A stretch of 42,117 nucleotides of DNA from Allomyces arbusculus. Lineage: Eukaryota > Blastocladiomycota > Blastocladiomycetes > Blastocladiales > Blastocladiaceae. The stretch's first letter is position 1; each line of letters starts with the position of its first letter. Below the pieces are notes generated by a model, which was not told where the DNA came from, did no database searches, and saw only the letters and a program-made list of their open reading frames with translations. Shown one piece after another: positions 8,967-20,300 of the stretch. The DNA lies in the NCBI GenBank assembly GCA_027604705.1, contig JADHYV010000118.1, forward strand, positions 1-42,117, given 5' to 3'. Position numbers and translations under genes: made by a program.

Positions 8967-11604
8967 CACGGAGGTGACCGGGGGGAGACTGGTCGGCGAG
9001 CCTCAGACCATTTTGGGAACGCAACGTCATATATATTTTCTCCCTTTCCTTCAACCGTCGGTGTCCTCTTTCTCTGAGCTACGCATGGCCACAGTCACAA
9101 ATATGTGTCAACAGCTCGCTGCTCATTTCGTATGCGCACACATGCAGTTCGTCCGCGCGTCATTTGAGCTGTTTGAATGTTGTAACGTCATCTTGGAGGT
9201 CGTTCGCCGAAACTCTCTGAGAATCACTTTCTTTCACAATTATATTCGACGGGAAAGTGGACCAGGCCGGCAACTGCCAGCTCCGCTCGTGGAACAGTTG
9301 ATGTATCGTAATACCCAGAGTTGAAGTAAGCCTTTCCCCCAATTGTGGAGGGATCACGTGTGGACAGAAGCCGCCAACTGTGGACAGGAACCGACGACAC
9401 AACAGCACGCGTGATGAGGCTTTGCTGGCCACTAAAAATCAGTCGCGAAAAGACAAAGTGCGACGTAAATCAATGGACGAAGGAAACGGCAATGCGCAGC
9501 AAACTTGCTGCACTGCGCCCAGTGTGCATTGTTTGACACAGGCTGAGCTTCAGCTTCGGGTTATGCTGCCAGCGCGGGTCATTCGAGGCCGGGGAGCCGT
9601 TCGTTATTCGATATCGTTATGGTTGGTGGCAGCAGAGATCAGAACCGGATCAGAACATGGTGCGCCGATGTGGCTGTCACATCTGTCGCCGTGCACGCGT
9701 GAGTGCATCAATCCTTGCGCGACCCGTTTTCATTCTCGGGTTATTTCTCGCTCGTCTCAACCCACTCCTATCGTCGACAACATTGGGCCAGTTACATCCA
9801 CGACGCTCACCGCTTACCGAACCCCCGACACGGCGCACTGCGTGCGCCGCGCGCTCACGGCCTGCGCCCCAGCGTTCGCCGTCCCGGATCATCGCCCTTG
9901 CGTACTTGCCATGGCCGCATCACTCGCCATGGCTGTCTTGCTCGTCGTCGAGTCTCCAAGGACCGACATAGCCGAGGGTCCTCGTGTGATCCTTCTGCTG
10001 CGTTGCCGACCCTCGGCGAGCTGGCAATACTCGTCATGCGTGTCCGACTGGAGCCACTGACCGCTCCCGCATACGCACTTCTCGACGAGTCGTGTCGGCG
10101 CGCTGCCTCTGTTCCATGCCCTGCTGTCGCGTGGCCGATGGCGCAGGGCCGGCGGCTGGGCGCGAGGCCATACCGGTTGCGACGGATGGAGGTACGAATC
10201 GATGCGTGTTGGGCATTGACCCGGTTTGCTCATCACACACGACAATCAACGTCTCAACCCGCTGCACCGACGCACCGGTAGTGAGTCGGCTGAAGCGGCG
10301 ACTGTCGCACCTCCTTCCCCCATCGCGTCCTTAACCCATCACCGCTACCAAGCCTGCCTGACGGTGTCTGTCGTTGAGCAGGGATGCGAGCGGCAGTGGA
10401 ACACGACGCTGGTGATCGTGGCCCGTGTGGCGATACGAGTACGAGTATCGTGTAGTTTGCGAAAGTGATTTGCGCGGCGCCAGTGACTTGCGGCAGGGAC
10501 GGGGACCACGACTTCTTCTGCTGTTTTGGCGGCCGACTTTCACCCGATTGCCCTCGTCCTTCTCGTCTCCCTTTTTTTTGGCCGTGTTGTGTTGGTCGTC
10601 TTTTTCTTGTCTGTGCAGGGATACGCGCCGGGTTGGTTTTGAGACGCGTCCGCAAAGCAGCCCGGAAACCAACACAAAAACTCATCTTCAAAGAGCATCA
10701 AAACGCTTTCTGCACGTGACTCATGAGCTCAGAAACACACGGCCAAACGGCGCCAAGAAGCGAGCGCATTTTGCGTGCTTTTGGCTGAGGGGAGGCCTGA
10801 ACGACTTGGCCGGGCAACCACCACGGACGGCCCGCGCTGCTCGACCGCACCTGTCTTCTGAGACCGACTTGATCCAGCCCACACACGTCCGCCGCATCAC
10901 CCTGGCGGCCCACGTCCTCCATCTGCCCAATTTGGACCCTTGGCCAGCGCGCGCCCGCTGTCACTGCAGCCGCTGTGCCCGCCAACACTGTCGCGGTCAG
11001 GACGCCGTGCTGTCGTGCGCCAAGTGACGCTGCTTGACGACGACGACGGCGACGACGACATTGATCGGGTTTCGGGCCTGCTGCATCCTGGTCTGGGTTT
11101 CGGGTGCGTCGTAATGCTGGGTTTGGTCGCCGCCGGAACGCCACTCGCCATTCTTGGGAACTCGCCCGCCTGCCGCACCCATCACTGACGCGTGTGTCTC
11201 CCGCTACCACGTCTCGCCCCCTCCATATGTTCGTTATATTACCGTTTTGTTGACCACCACCAACGCACCTGCCATGACCGCCACCCCGACCACGACGACG
11301 CGCGCTCGTGCTTGTCTGCCGCTTTGTTTGACCATCACCTACGTGCCGCCCACGCGCAACGCGTCGCTCCCGAACTTGACCATGATCGCGATCTCCATCC
11401 TCCCTCGACACCTGGTCGAACCGCTCGACGACGTGCGCGTTATGGACCGACCATGATCAGTCACGTCCGGTCGTGATTGCCTTCGCCGCCCTTGCGGACA
11501 CTCCCGCCGCCACCTGGCCGGCACCCATCCTCTTCTCCCCACGGCTCGCTACCTCACGATCTGGCGCGACGCGACCCGGTCCCGGCCGTTTCCATCACTA
11601 TATC
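8967..11604. other. 2.6-kb gene-poor region upstream of EPL1
   Basis: I find no gene I can support on either strand. Open frames of up to about 240 codons exist, but they are rich in Arg/Ser/Pro/Cys/His, change frame without splice logic and match no family I know. The first part (to about 9500) is AT-richer and includes CATATATATTTTC near 9030, suited to the 3' end of the reductase gene. The last 400 bases before the EPL1 ATG are pyrimidine-rich and could be a long leader. A lineage-specific gene or noncoding RNA cannot be excluded. Confidence 0.5.
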
Positions 11605-14600
11605 ATGACGCGCGACAACACCAAGTTCCGGTCGCGAAAGCTCGACCCGCGCCGTAGCTTACCCGTCTTCCGCGCGTCGCAGCTCAAGGACCTCAATGAC
11701 GCGACGGCCTTGGCGCGCACGCTGACCGAGGTCGCGACTGGCGTCGACAAGGAAGAGGAGAAGGTGCACGCGAAGGCGGCTTGATTGCACCGGTGATCAA
11801 ATTCCCCGGCTGACCTTTTTTCTCTCCTATAGGAACTGCACCTGCAAGCCGCCATCTCATCGTTTGCAACGACGGGCTCGTCGGCCGTCTGCATTCCTAC
11901 ACCGGATGCAAACCAGACGATCCCTGAGGACGAGTACCTGCGCCTGCATCCAAGGCGGACGGTGGCGACCACGGGCGTCGCAACTGTCGCGGCCAAGGAC
12001 ACGTCGCTGGCTCCCCCCGACGCCTACCCGCCGTGTTTGCCACGGTCACTGATTCGGTGCTCGGCCCAGGTCGAAGATTCGGTCGGGTGCCCGTACAATG
12101 TCGACGACGAGGACGCCGCCTGGCTGCACGCGTTCCGCAACGGCTTTGCTGTGGGTAGGTCAGCTGTGCTTGATACGGCAACTGCGGCGGCGGCGGCGGC
12201 ACCTGTAGCCAACACGGGCGTCGCATCGCCGCCGGCCAAAAAGCGGGCGCGCACCAAGTGCCCGGGCACTGTTGCCGCTGCGGCTGCGGCTGCAGCAGCA
12301 ACTGCCGATGCGCCCGCACCGCCAAGGCCCGTGCTCACCGACGACCTGTTTGAGCGTTGCATGCACGTGCTCGAGGCGCTCATGAACGACCGCACCGGAT
12401 GGATGCTCACGACGCCCGGATTCGAGCAGGAACTCGAGCAGGCCGACCTCATTTCCGTCGCCGAGGCACTTGCCGCGGTCCAGAACCGACCTGATCTGGC
12501 AGGATCGCCGTCATCGCCAACGGCGGTCTCACTCTCGAGTATGGCGTCCCTCTCAGCACTGCTGTCGGCCGCGCGCGACGCCATTGAACCTGTCGACTCC
12601 GTCGAGACGCCCTTCAACGCGACGGCGCTGTCCGAGGCGCGCGCTGCCGGGTCGGCCGCCGCGGCCTCGGCGCTCAGTCACATCACGGTCCCTCTCCCAT
12701 CGCCCGTGACTCCCTTGGTCGTGCACGTCGCGTGGTGGCTCCCGCACATCTACCTGTGGTGGTCGCACCGGCGGCGCACGCGGCGGAACCGCCCACTCGC
12801 GCCCATTGTGCGCATCGAGGACCCGAACCCGCGCAACGAGACCGATCCGTACGTCTGCTTCCGCAAGCGCGAGACTAAAGTGACGCGCAAGACGCGGCGG
12901 TCCGACGCGCAGGCCGGGACGCATCTGCGCAAGCTGCGCAGCGAGCTCGCCATGGCGCGCGCACTGCTCGCGCTCGTACACGCGCGCGAGTCGGCGCGAA
13001 CCCAGGTGCTTGTGCGCGACCGCAGCGTGTTCGAGGCCCGCGTGCAGTTACGTGCTGTCAAGCGCAAGCTCGGCGCCAACGATGAAAAGGAGTTTGAACG
13101 GCCCGATTACGTGCCGCCGTCGCGTGCGACGGCCGCTGCTGCGGCCCGTGCCAAGGCGCTCGCACAGGCTCAGTCCCTGCAGCAGGCGGCGGCCCTCGCC
13201 GCGGCCGCACACGCACCCTCTATGCTCGCGACCCCGAATGCCGGACTTGCGGTCGCCAAGAGCCGCCGTGCGTCGTCGACGACGCCACTCGAGGCCCCCA
13301 CGCGGGCATCTCGTGCGTCGCAGCCGGCTGCACGGGCCGCTGCCGCGGCCGGGACGGTTCGTGGCCAACCGCTCGTTATGCCGGCTGCCCGCGATGCTGC
13401 GACCGACGGCATGCCGTCCATGACGGAATTGCTCAACCGGCGTGTCGACGACGAGTTTCGCAAGCGCAAGGCCGCCGAAGAGCAGTTCGAGGATGTGTCA
13501 CTGTTCCCGAAGCAGATTCTCGTTGGGATGCCACCGCCGGTGGTGGGGGTGCCATCACCCGCTTCAGCAGCAGCAGCCGCGACGATACCGGGACCGACGT
13601 ACGTGCCGCCGCCAGGTGTGACGAGCCGGTCCGGGTCGACGGCCGCGGGCCAGATCATGGCGCGGCAGCAGCGCGTGGCCGCGGCGACACCAACCAGTAC
13701 GCTGACGCCGCCTGCGACACTGTCCGCACCTGCTACCCCGGCCACCGTGGTCCCACCGGTTCTAATTTCTACGTCGTCGTCGGTCGCATCGCTCACTGCG
13801 GGAGCTGCCGCTGCAACGATGCCCGTGGTACCGCCGGTCCCGTCGTACTTGCCCCCGTCGATCATGTACCCACTCGCATGGCGAGCCTACGCCGCGCAGA
13901 TGCTCGTGCGCGGGTATCCGAGCCCGTACGCGGTCCCACCACCCATGCCACCCACGACCACGATCACGTCCGCGACCGGTGCAAGCACGCCCGCTATGCC
14001 ACCATCTGCCACGGCCGTGTACTCGCCCAGCGCGTGGCCATCCCTGTCAGCGTATGCGCGGTTCGCGCCGGGCCAGCAACACGCGTGGCTGTATCCATAT
14101 GCAGCGCGATCGGCGGCACTCGCCGAGGCGCGATCCATTGCCAGCATGCTCAAGCCGGCCGAGTCGGCATCGCAGCCCACGGCAACAACGGCTGCACCCA
14201 CTACCCCAGCTCTCCAACATCCACTCGTGCATGGTCCTGCCGCAACCCCTCCTCTCTCGTCGCTTCCCGGACAAGGAACGGTCGCCCTGCCGCTGCCAAT
14301 GCCCGAGCCCGCGGTCGAAACGACGACGACGACGACGACCACCACCACCACCACCACCACCACCTCCTCCTCCTCCTCCAGGTCGCCCACCGTCACGACC
14401 GGGTCGATGTCATCGACGGCCGCATCCACCCCGACGGCATCAACGCCAGCTAAGACGCTCGTGTCAGTATTCGTGACGCGCGGCCCGCCGTCGCCATCGT
14501 CCTCTCCTCTCTCGAACGGTGCTGCTGAACCGCCTGCGGACCCGCCACTCCTCATTCACCCGAGCATGATCGCGGCCGCGCGGTCCGTGTCCCCAGCGCC

Positions 14601-14991
14601 GCCGCTGTCGCCCGCATCCGTGCTCAGCGATGACCCGCTCGTGGACAATCCCATTGCGCCGCCCGTCGCGCTCCCGGCCGCTGCACCTGCGGCAGAGCAA
14701 TTACCGACGGCGCCGACCTCGGACAAGTCGAGTCTGCCGCTAACGCCACCGCCGGGGATTGGCGTTGGCCCGTCGGGCCCGCTGTTTGCGGATTGGTTTG
14801 GCAAGGACCAGATGGTTTTGGATAGCAACAGCGCGGGCAATGGGGACGGAGCCGACGAGCCCATGGATGTTGACGGTAAGAGCAAGGACGCGCCCGTTGC
14901 CGCGTGGATCATGCGCAAGCGCGTTGGTCGCAACGGCCGCATTTTCCTTGAGCGCCGGCGTGCGCCGGGTACGCGGTGGGGGAACGTGTAA
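11605..14991 (+). CDS. EPL1: Enhancer of polycomb-like protein EPL1 (NuA4/piccolo NuA4 scaffold)
   Basis: EPL1 scaffolds the Esa1-Yng2 histone H4/H2A acetyltransferase core and ties it to NuA4. Exons: 11605-11763 and 11833-14991, giving 1105 aa. Without splicing the first frame stops at 11784. The N-terminus begins KFRSRKLDPRRSLPVFRASQ, the family hallmark. The conserved EPcA region continues across the intron with KELHLQAAIS, IPTPDANQTIPEDEYLRLHP and RCSAQVEDSVGCPYNVDDED. A second conserved block near residue 391 reads DPYVCFRKRETKVTRKTRR and is followed by an acidic/basic helix (about to residue 475). The C-terminal ~600 residues are Ala/Pro/Thr/Ser-rich, with a run of 16 Thr and 5 Ser encoded by an ACG/ACC/TCC microsatellite. 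The protein is longer than yeast Epl1 (832 aa) because of this tail. Confidence 0.93.
14319..14382 (+). repeat. Trinucleotide microsatellite inside EPL1
   Basis: Runs of ACG, then ACC, then TCC, all in frame, encode poly-Thr followed by poly-Ser in the disordered tail. Length changes would keep the frame, so the tract may vary among strains. Confidence 0.85.
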
Positions 14992-15299
14992 GGCATGCGT
15001 GTGTCGGTTTCGATTCTTGGTTCATTTTTGTTTCTTCTGTTTCGCCTTTTGGAGTGACGTGGGGCGACCATAAATTTGTCTCACATTGTGCGCTCGGAGT
15101 GTGCACAGCGCGAATTCATTCAACACGTTATGCTTCCTTGATTTCGTGCAGATCAATATTATTTTTTCACTCATCGACAGTTCACGCGTCTGTCGTGACG
15201 CTGATACGTTCACATTTTTCCCGTCGCCACCTGCATGGTCACCACGACCATGACGCTGAGGTGATATGGACTCGGCCCATCTTCATACACGGAAGGAGG

Positions 15300-15990
15300 A
15301 AAATGCGAGGAGTAGTCGCCGTTGCGATCCATCGTGCAGACGGCCATTTTATCGGTAGTGGAGTGATCGCGTGATTCGAAGGCATTTTCTTACCAGCCAA
15401 ATCAAGCGCAGAGTGACTCAAAAGCTGCGCAAAAGAACAGGAAACAATTAAACGGAACGATCACTTTGACAGCGACCAAGGAATACACAGTGAATGCCGA
15501 CTGGAAATGGCACTGCGACCCGCTTGTAATTCCGCGCCGTGAGCCGTCACCGCTCAAAAACCTGGTGGAGAGCATCAGTAACATCCTTCTTTTTCGGCAC
15601 GTTTTTCATGTGCAGACGTGCATTGAATAACGTCGTCACTGTCGCGGATGAAAAGGTGGATGCACTTCGGCAACGGCTATGTCCATCGCCCAACCGCTGC
15701 ATTCTTCAGTCGGTATGTACAAACATGTAACCATCACCATCCATCTTCTCTCGACCTCGTTCCATAACTGGCACCAAACGCGCCCGCGACCCCACTCCCT
15801 CCGGGCACGACCTGCTCGGCCTGGTGCAGCCGGCCCTTGTTAATCCTATACACGGCGGCCGGCACCGACGCCCCGCCTAATCGGAACAATCAAACAACCG
15901 ACTCCTCGGTCGACATGGCCTGAATCGGTTTCGCGGACGGGTCCTCGGGGTTCGCGTCCGGCAAATCGCAAACACGAGCAGCGCGACGAG
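15300..15990. repeat. Tandem duplication, left (degenerate) copy
   Basis: This segment aligns with about 16070-16800 along its whole length. Anchors: GTTGCGATCC at 15321 and 16094; ACCAAATCAAG-like at about 15400 and 16176; CATGTGCAGACGTG at about 15608 against GATGTGCAGGTGTG at about 16396; CACCAAACGCGCCCG at 15772 and 16579; GGTCCTCGGGGTTCGCGTCC at about 15940 and 16745. The offset drifts from about 773 to 807 bp, showing indels. Identity by eye is moderate, so the duplication is not recent. Confidence 0.85.
15771..15990 (-). pseudogene. 3' fragment of the sucrose-type MFS transporter gene
   Basis: On the minus strand this stretch corresponds to the last ~70 codons of the transporter at 16562-19439. 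It keeps recognisable words such as PDANPEDPSAKPIQA but differs by a one-base loss in a T run just before PDANP and by an early in-frame TGA after EESVV. No upstream exons are present, so it arose by partial tandem duplication of the 3' end and its flank and is not a functional gene. Confidence 0.85.
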
Positions 15991-16069
15991 TCGGTGGAGA
16001 AGTGTTGCAGCAACTTGGAGAGGATAGTCGAGGTCCGGATCGAGTTCAGGAGCGAGGAGAAAGAGAGAA

Positions 16070-16800
16070 ATGAACGAGCGAGGAGAAGCAGTCGTTGCGA
16101 TCCGTCGTCCTGACGGCCGTTATATAGTGAAAATTTTGCACAGAGCATGTGATCCAATCCAGACGCATTTTCTCCCAACCAAATCAAGTGCAGCAGCATG
16201 CTCGAAAAGCTGTGCGAAAGACAAAAAACAACGCAATTCGGAGCGATTACTTTTGACGGCGACCTGGATATCATGTTGGAAGGCGATTGGAAACGACACC
16301 GACATCACTACCAGTTCGTGATCTAGTGCCGCGAGCCACGATCACGCAAAAAACAGGGTGGAGAGTTAGACAAATTATTACCAACACGTTCGTGATGTGC
16401 AGGTGTGTATTCAATTACATCGTGTCGTGGATCAAGGGGTGGAAGCACAGCGGCCCCGTCCATTGCCGAACCGGCGCTCCGACCCCACCCTTCCATCCGT
16501 TACTCGCTATTCACAAAATATATACATCTCCAGCCACCCTCTTGTGTCTCCATAATGGACCCTAATGCCCACCACCAGCACCAAACGCGCCCGTAACCCC
16601 GCTCCGCCCGGGCACGACCCGCTCGGCGCGATGCCGGCTCTTTCCAATCCAATACACGGCAACGAGCGCCGACGCCCCACCGAGCCGGAACAGCCACCCG
16701 ATCGAGTCTGCAGCAGACCCGGCCTGAATCGGTTCCGCGCTTGGGTCCTCGGGGTTCGCGTCCGGCAAAATCGCAAACACGAGCGACGCGACGAGCGACA
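16070..16800. repeat. Tandem duplication, right copy
   Basis: Partner of 15300-15990. From 16562 upward it is coding sequence of the intact transporter; below that it is that gene's 3' flank. The noncoding half (16070-16560) has kept clear similarity to the left copy, including AT-rich patches. Confidence 0.85.
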
Positions 16801-19439
16801 CGACAAACTGCGGCAGGACAATGTAGCAGTTGTGGATGCCCAACACGATTCCCGCCGCGGGCATTTGCGTCGCAGGGTCCGGAACCGGGTCGCCGAGTTG
16901 CGCGGCGGTGGTCGGCAAGAGCGGCGCCGACCGCGTCGACCAGGACCGCGGCAGCCGCTGGGTAGGGCGCCACGTCGACGTGCTGTCGGTGCGGTCCTGG
17001 AAATCCTCTTCGTCGACGATCAAGACGACTTGCGACTTACGCCGCGCAGGCGGGGCCGCGCGCCAGTGCACGGGCCGGTGGCTGAGACTCGCGTCGTGCG
17101 CGTCGGATGCAGGTGCGTCCTCGTCTTCTTGGTCGTCCGACTCATCGTCGGCGTCGGATGCGTCGGTCAGCGATGCCGATGTGTATCCGCTGCTGTAGCT
17201 TGACGCACGGCTGCGCGAGTCGTTGTCACGGCTCGCACCGTCGTTCTCGTCGTCGTCGCTGCCGACGACAAACGTGGCCGTCTTGAACCGCGACCCGGGA
17301 CCGCGAGACCGGGCGCCAACGACTGTCGACGACGATGCGTGCAGCGAATTCGGCTCGTCTTGATCCCGGCCAGGCACGGCTGCGTACTCGGGCCCGTTGC
17401 GCGCCGAGGACGGCACGAGCGCACTCCACCGCGGCGGCCATGCGCGACGCACACCCGGCTCCACCGGACTCGGCAACAGGGTCGCCGCGGACGACGACGC
17501 GGATCCTTCACTCCCGCGAGCAGCCGTCGGCCCAATCCTCAACCACGACGGCACGCGCGTCATGCCGCCCTTCCCGCCCTCCGATCCAGTGCGGGTCACG
17601 GGCACCATCGACGCTGACGCGCGCCGCCGCATCCCGCCATACAGTTGCACCCTGCCTATGGCCGCGATCGCCTCCTGCCGGCGGCGCGCACGGCGCGCGG
17701 CGACCGATTCGGCTCGGGACACCATTTGCCCGAGCAGGGCCATGGGCACCCACATCCCAACGGCCCACGGGTACCCGAGCGCGGTCACGATCTCGGTCGC
17801 GCCAACGACGTCCGAGACGACGAGCGTGGCCCACATGACGAACGCGAAGAGGAGCTCGGCGCCGATCCAGAGCGAGCGCAGGGCGATACCGAGACGCGCG
17901 GTGACGGCGGGTAAGGCGAGGGAGAAGAGGAATGAGACGATGGAGAAGAGCAGGAACGCGCGCGAGCCGAGCCGCGTCGCGCGGTCGGCGTCGTGGCCGT
18001 CAAAGGGGCTGGGATCGGGGACGTCGGTCAGTGAATGCGGGTGCCGGCCGAAATGGTGAGAGCAAAAGACCGCGTACTGGCCGGGGATCGGGCGCACAAA
18101 TTGGGCCACATAAGTCGTCGAGTAAAACAGGAACGGGAACCAGCCCATCCAGCAAAAGAACTGAATGTGACAAATGTCGGCGACCTCGCGCGGCAGCCGG
18201 TGTAGCGCTGTCCAGATGTCGCGCGCTGGCTGGAGCCATTTCGATCCTTGACTTGCGGCACGCGCTGCTGGCGGAGGGCCGACCGGGCGATGCAAATCGT
18301 GATCGACGCTAGGACGCGGGGACATAAGCGGGCGGTGCTCGGCGTCCATCGCGGACGGTGGGGCCGCGGACGCGTCCTCGGCATGTTCGCCCTGGTGATC
18401 GTGGTTATCGTCGTGGTTATCGGGCGCGTCGAGCACGCGCTCTTTACCGACCGAGCACGTGACGGCGACGGTGGCGAGGAACACGACCGACGCGACGGCG
18501 CAGAGCAGCTTGAATTGGGCCGAAACGCCCTGCACGTGGAAGACGGCAGCGAGGTCCACGAATCCGGTCGCGTAGGCAATGATATTGCCGAGACAGATCA
18601 TGGTGCCGGCGAGCGCGTTGGCTGATTCTTGCTGGTGTTGCGGGATCACGTCAAGGATGAGCGAGCGGGCCGCCGACTATGCGGGTCGAGAAACGGGTCA
18701 GAATGACGCGAGTGCGAGCGGTTCGCGACGCATCGATAACCGCTGAAGAGGTACCTGGACCGTGTTGATGGAAAAGTCGAGCAAGTAAAAACCGACCACG
18801 GCGAGCGAGAGGGTCAAGTGCGTGGCCTTGCCCAAGGCCGGGCTGCCGCCGAGCTCGCGCGCCAAGGCGACGATAAGCATGCTGGCAATGACGCCGGCGG
18901 CGCCGCCGACGATAAAAGGACGGCGGCGGCCGTAGCGCGACGTGCACTTGTCGGAGAGGGCGCCTGTCGGGTTGGCGGTTGAGTGGTGGGTATGGAAGTG
19001 GCCCAGATTCGACGCGACACGACGCGTGCCGATCCGTACCGACGATGGGCTGCGCGAGCAGGCCTGAGAGCGGTCCGGCGAGCCAGACGAGCGACGTGGC
19101 GGATTTGCCCATGCCGAGCGAGAGCAAGAAGGGCGTGCCATAGGCGAGCTCAACGGCCCAGGCAAATTGCAGGCCGAGCAGCAGCAGCGCGACACCCAAG
19201 CGGCGTGTCAGCGACCACGACCTGTCGCACCGCTTGGAGCGCGCGATGTGGCGACGGCGCCTTCGGCGGCGGCGATCGCGGTGGCCTGCACGTTGGCGGT
19301 TGCGCGTGCTGCTCGCGGGTGGTAGAGGAGCAGTCGGGTCAAGGTCAGGCTGGAGTCGGGGCGCGTGCGTTGGATCCAAGCGCGGGTGCGCGGGCGCAAG
19401 CGCCGTGGCCGGAACGGCGTGCGGCCGTGTCGGGTGCAT
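16562..19439 (-). CDS. Sucrose/disaccharide:H+ symporter-like MFS transporter (SUC/SLC45 family)
   Basis: Probable plasma- or vacuolar-membrane proton-coupled sugar transporter. Exons: 19040-19439, 18755-18963, 18078-18676 and 16562-18008, giving about 884 aa with consistent phases. TM1-2 read LGLQFAWAVELAYGTPFLL and SLVWLAGPLSGLLAQPIVG, and the next exon supplies the SUC signature GALSDKCTSRYGRRRPFIVG. FSINTVQSAARSLILDVIP continues the family pattern. A His/Asp-rich loop follows TM6 (DNHDDNHDHQGEH). About 300 residues of Ser/Arg/Asp-rich sequence are inserted after the helix ending VPMALLGQMVSRAES and before GIVLGIHNCYIVLPQFVVS, probably the TM10-11 loop; plant and yeast SUC/Sut1 proteins lack it. 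The third intron (18009-18077, 69 bp, with an internal CTGAC) has no stop. The start at 19439 and the Arg/Pro-rich first ~80 residues are uncertain. Confidence 0.82.
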
Positions 19440-20300
19440 TTTGCGGGTAGTGGCACGGCGGGGTGGCAAGGTGCGCGACGCGAGTGGTAGCGCTGCAGGG
19501 CCAGGATCGACGCGGCGACGTGGTGGTGGTCGCGGACGGGGTCGGGCAGTGGTGGTGGAGGGCGCTTGCTGAGCTGCACATTGATGTCTCCTGATGTCCG
19601 CGCTGATTACGCGACGCGTTTGTGTTCTGTGCGCGCGCACATCCAGGGTGAAACCCTGATGTGGTATTGTGTTCGTACGTAATCCCGCGCCAGGCCGCTG
19701 TCGTGAGCACGGCCAGGGTTTCAGGGTTTCGCCGGGCAGGCTCACGCGGCGGGCAGCGCGGGCGCGGCGGGCCACCAGCGCAGCAGCAGTTCGCGCAACA
19801 GGCGCAACACGGTTTTTGCAGGCCTCTTTTTGTGTGCTTTGCCGGCGCTCCGCCGTGCCTCCGCGCGCAACCGCGTCGCGCGCCGTCCTCAAAGACAAAC
19901 CGCTGTCGACACCGCGCATCGTCGCCGTCGTCCTGCTGCTGCACGACTCCGTCAAGCGCGCAGACGCTGCCGCCGCTGCCCGCGACTTGCTGCATTTGCA
20001 AGACGCTGCTCGGCCCGCCAAGTGCCGCTGCCCGCCAGCCGTGCGCGCCCTCAGCCGTGGTCCCGCCACCCTGCTCCGCTCCACCTCGTCTCCAAGTGAA
20101 GACCAGCCCCGACGCCACCACCACGCTTCGTCTCCCCTCCGTCGCACTACTGCAGCACCCTCAAACGGCAAACCGCCAGGCCGCCCGCGCGCCCGACAAG
20201 TCCAACCAAACCCCGCACAACCGACCTACCGACCCGCTTGCGGCCCTTCCCCGCTCGTTCCCGCTCGTTTCGCGCGCTCTGCGCACCTCCCTCGTCCATC
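19440..20300. promoter_or_regulatory. Divergent intergenic region, transporter / HSPA12-like gene
   Basis: 861 bp between divergent starts. No supported gene; frames open on both strands are compositional. The part before 20301 is C-rich with CCGCTCGTTCCCGCTCG. If the transporter starts upstream of 19439, part of this is coding. Confidence 0.5.

Larger units (their letters stand above)
14992..16561. other. Region between EPL1 and the MFS transporter, mostly a tandem duplication
   Basis: Contains no intact gene. 14992-15295 is EPL1 3' flank. About 15300-15990 and 16070-16800 are two diverged copies of one segment. The right copy overlaps the 3' end of the transporter gene, and the left copy carries a dead fragment of it. 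Confidence 0.7.

Noticed and set aside
9380-10281. Overlapping plus-strand frames of about 190-230 codons upstream of EPL1
   Set aside because: No ATG with supporting context plus domain, no splice logic linking them, composition rich in Cys/Arg/His/Pro; treated as noncoding.
14319-14382. Repeat-rich tract as a possible satellite or CRISPR-like array
   Set aside because: It is an in-frame codon repeat within EPL1, with no spacers.
16070-16560. Short frames in the transporter's 3' flank as small genes
   Set aside because: The matching region in the duplicate copy does not keep the frames open, so they are not under coding constraint.
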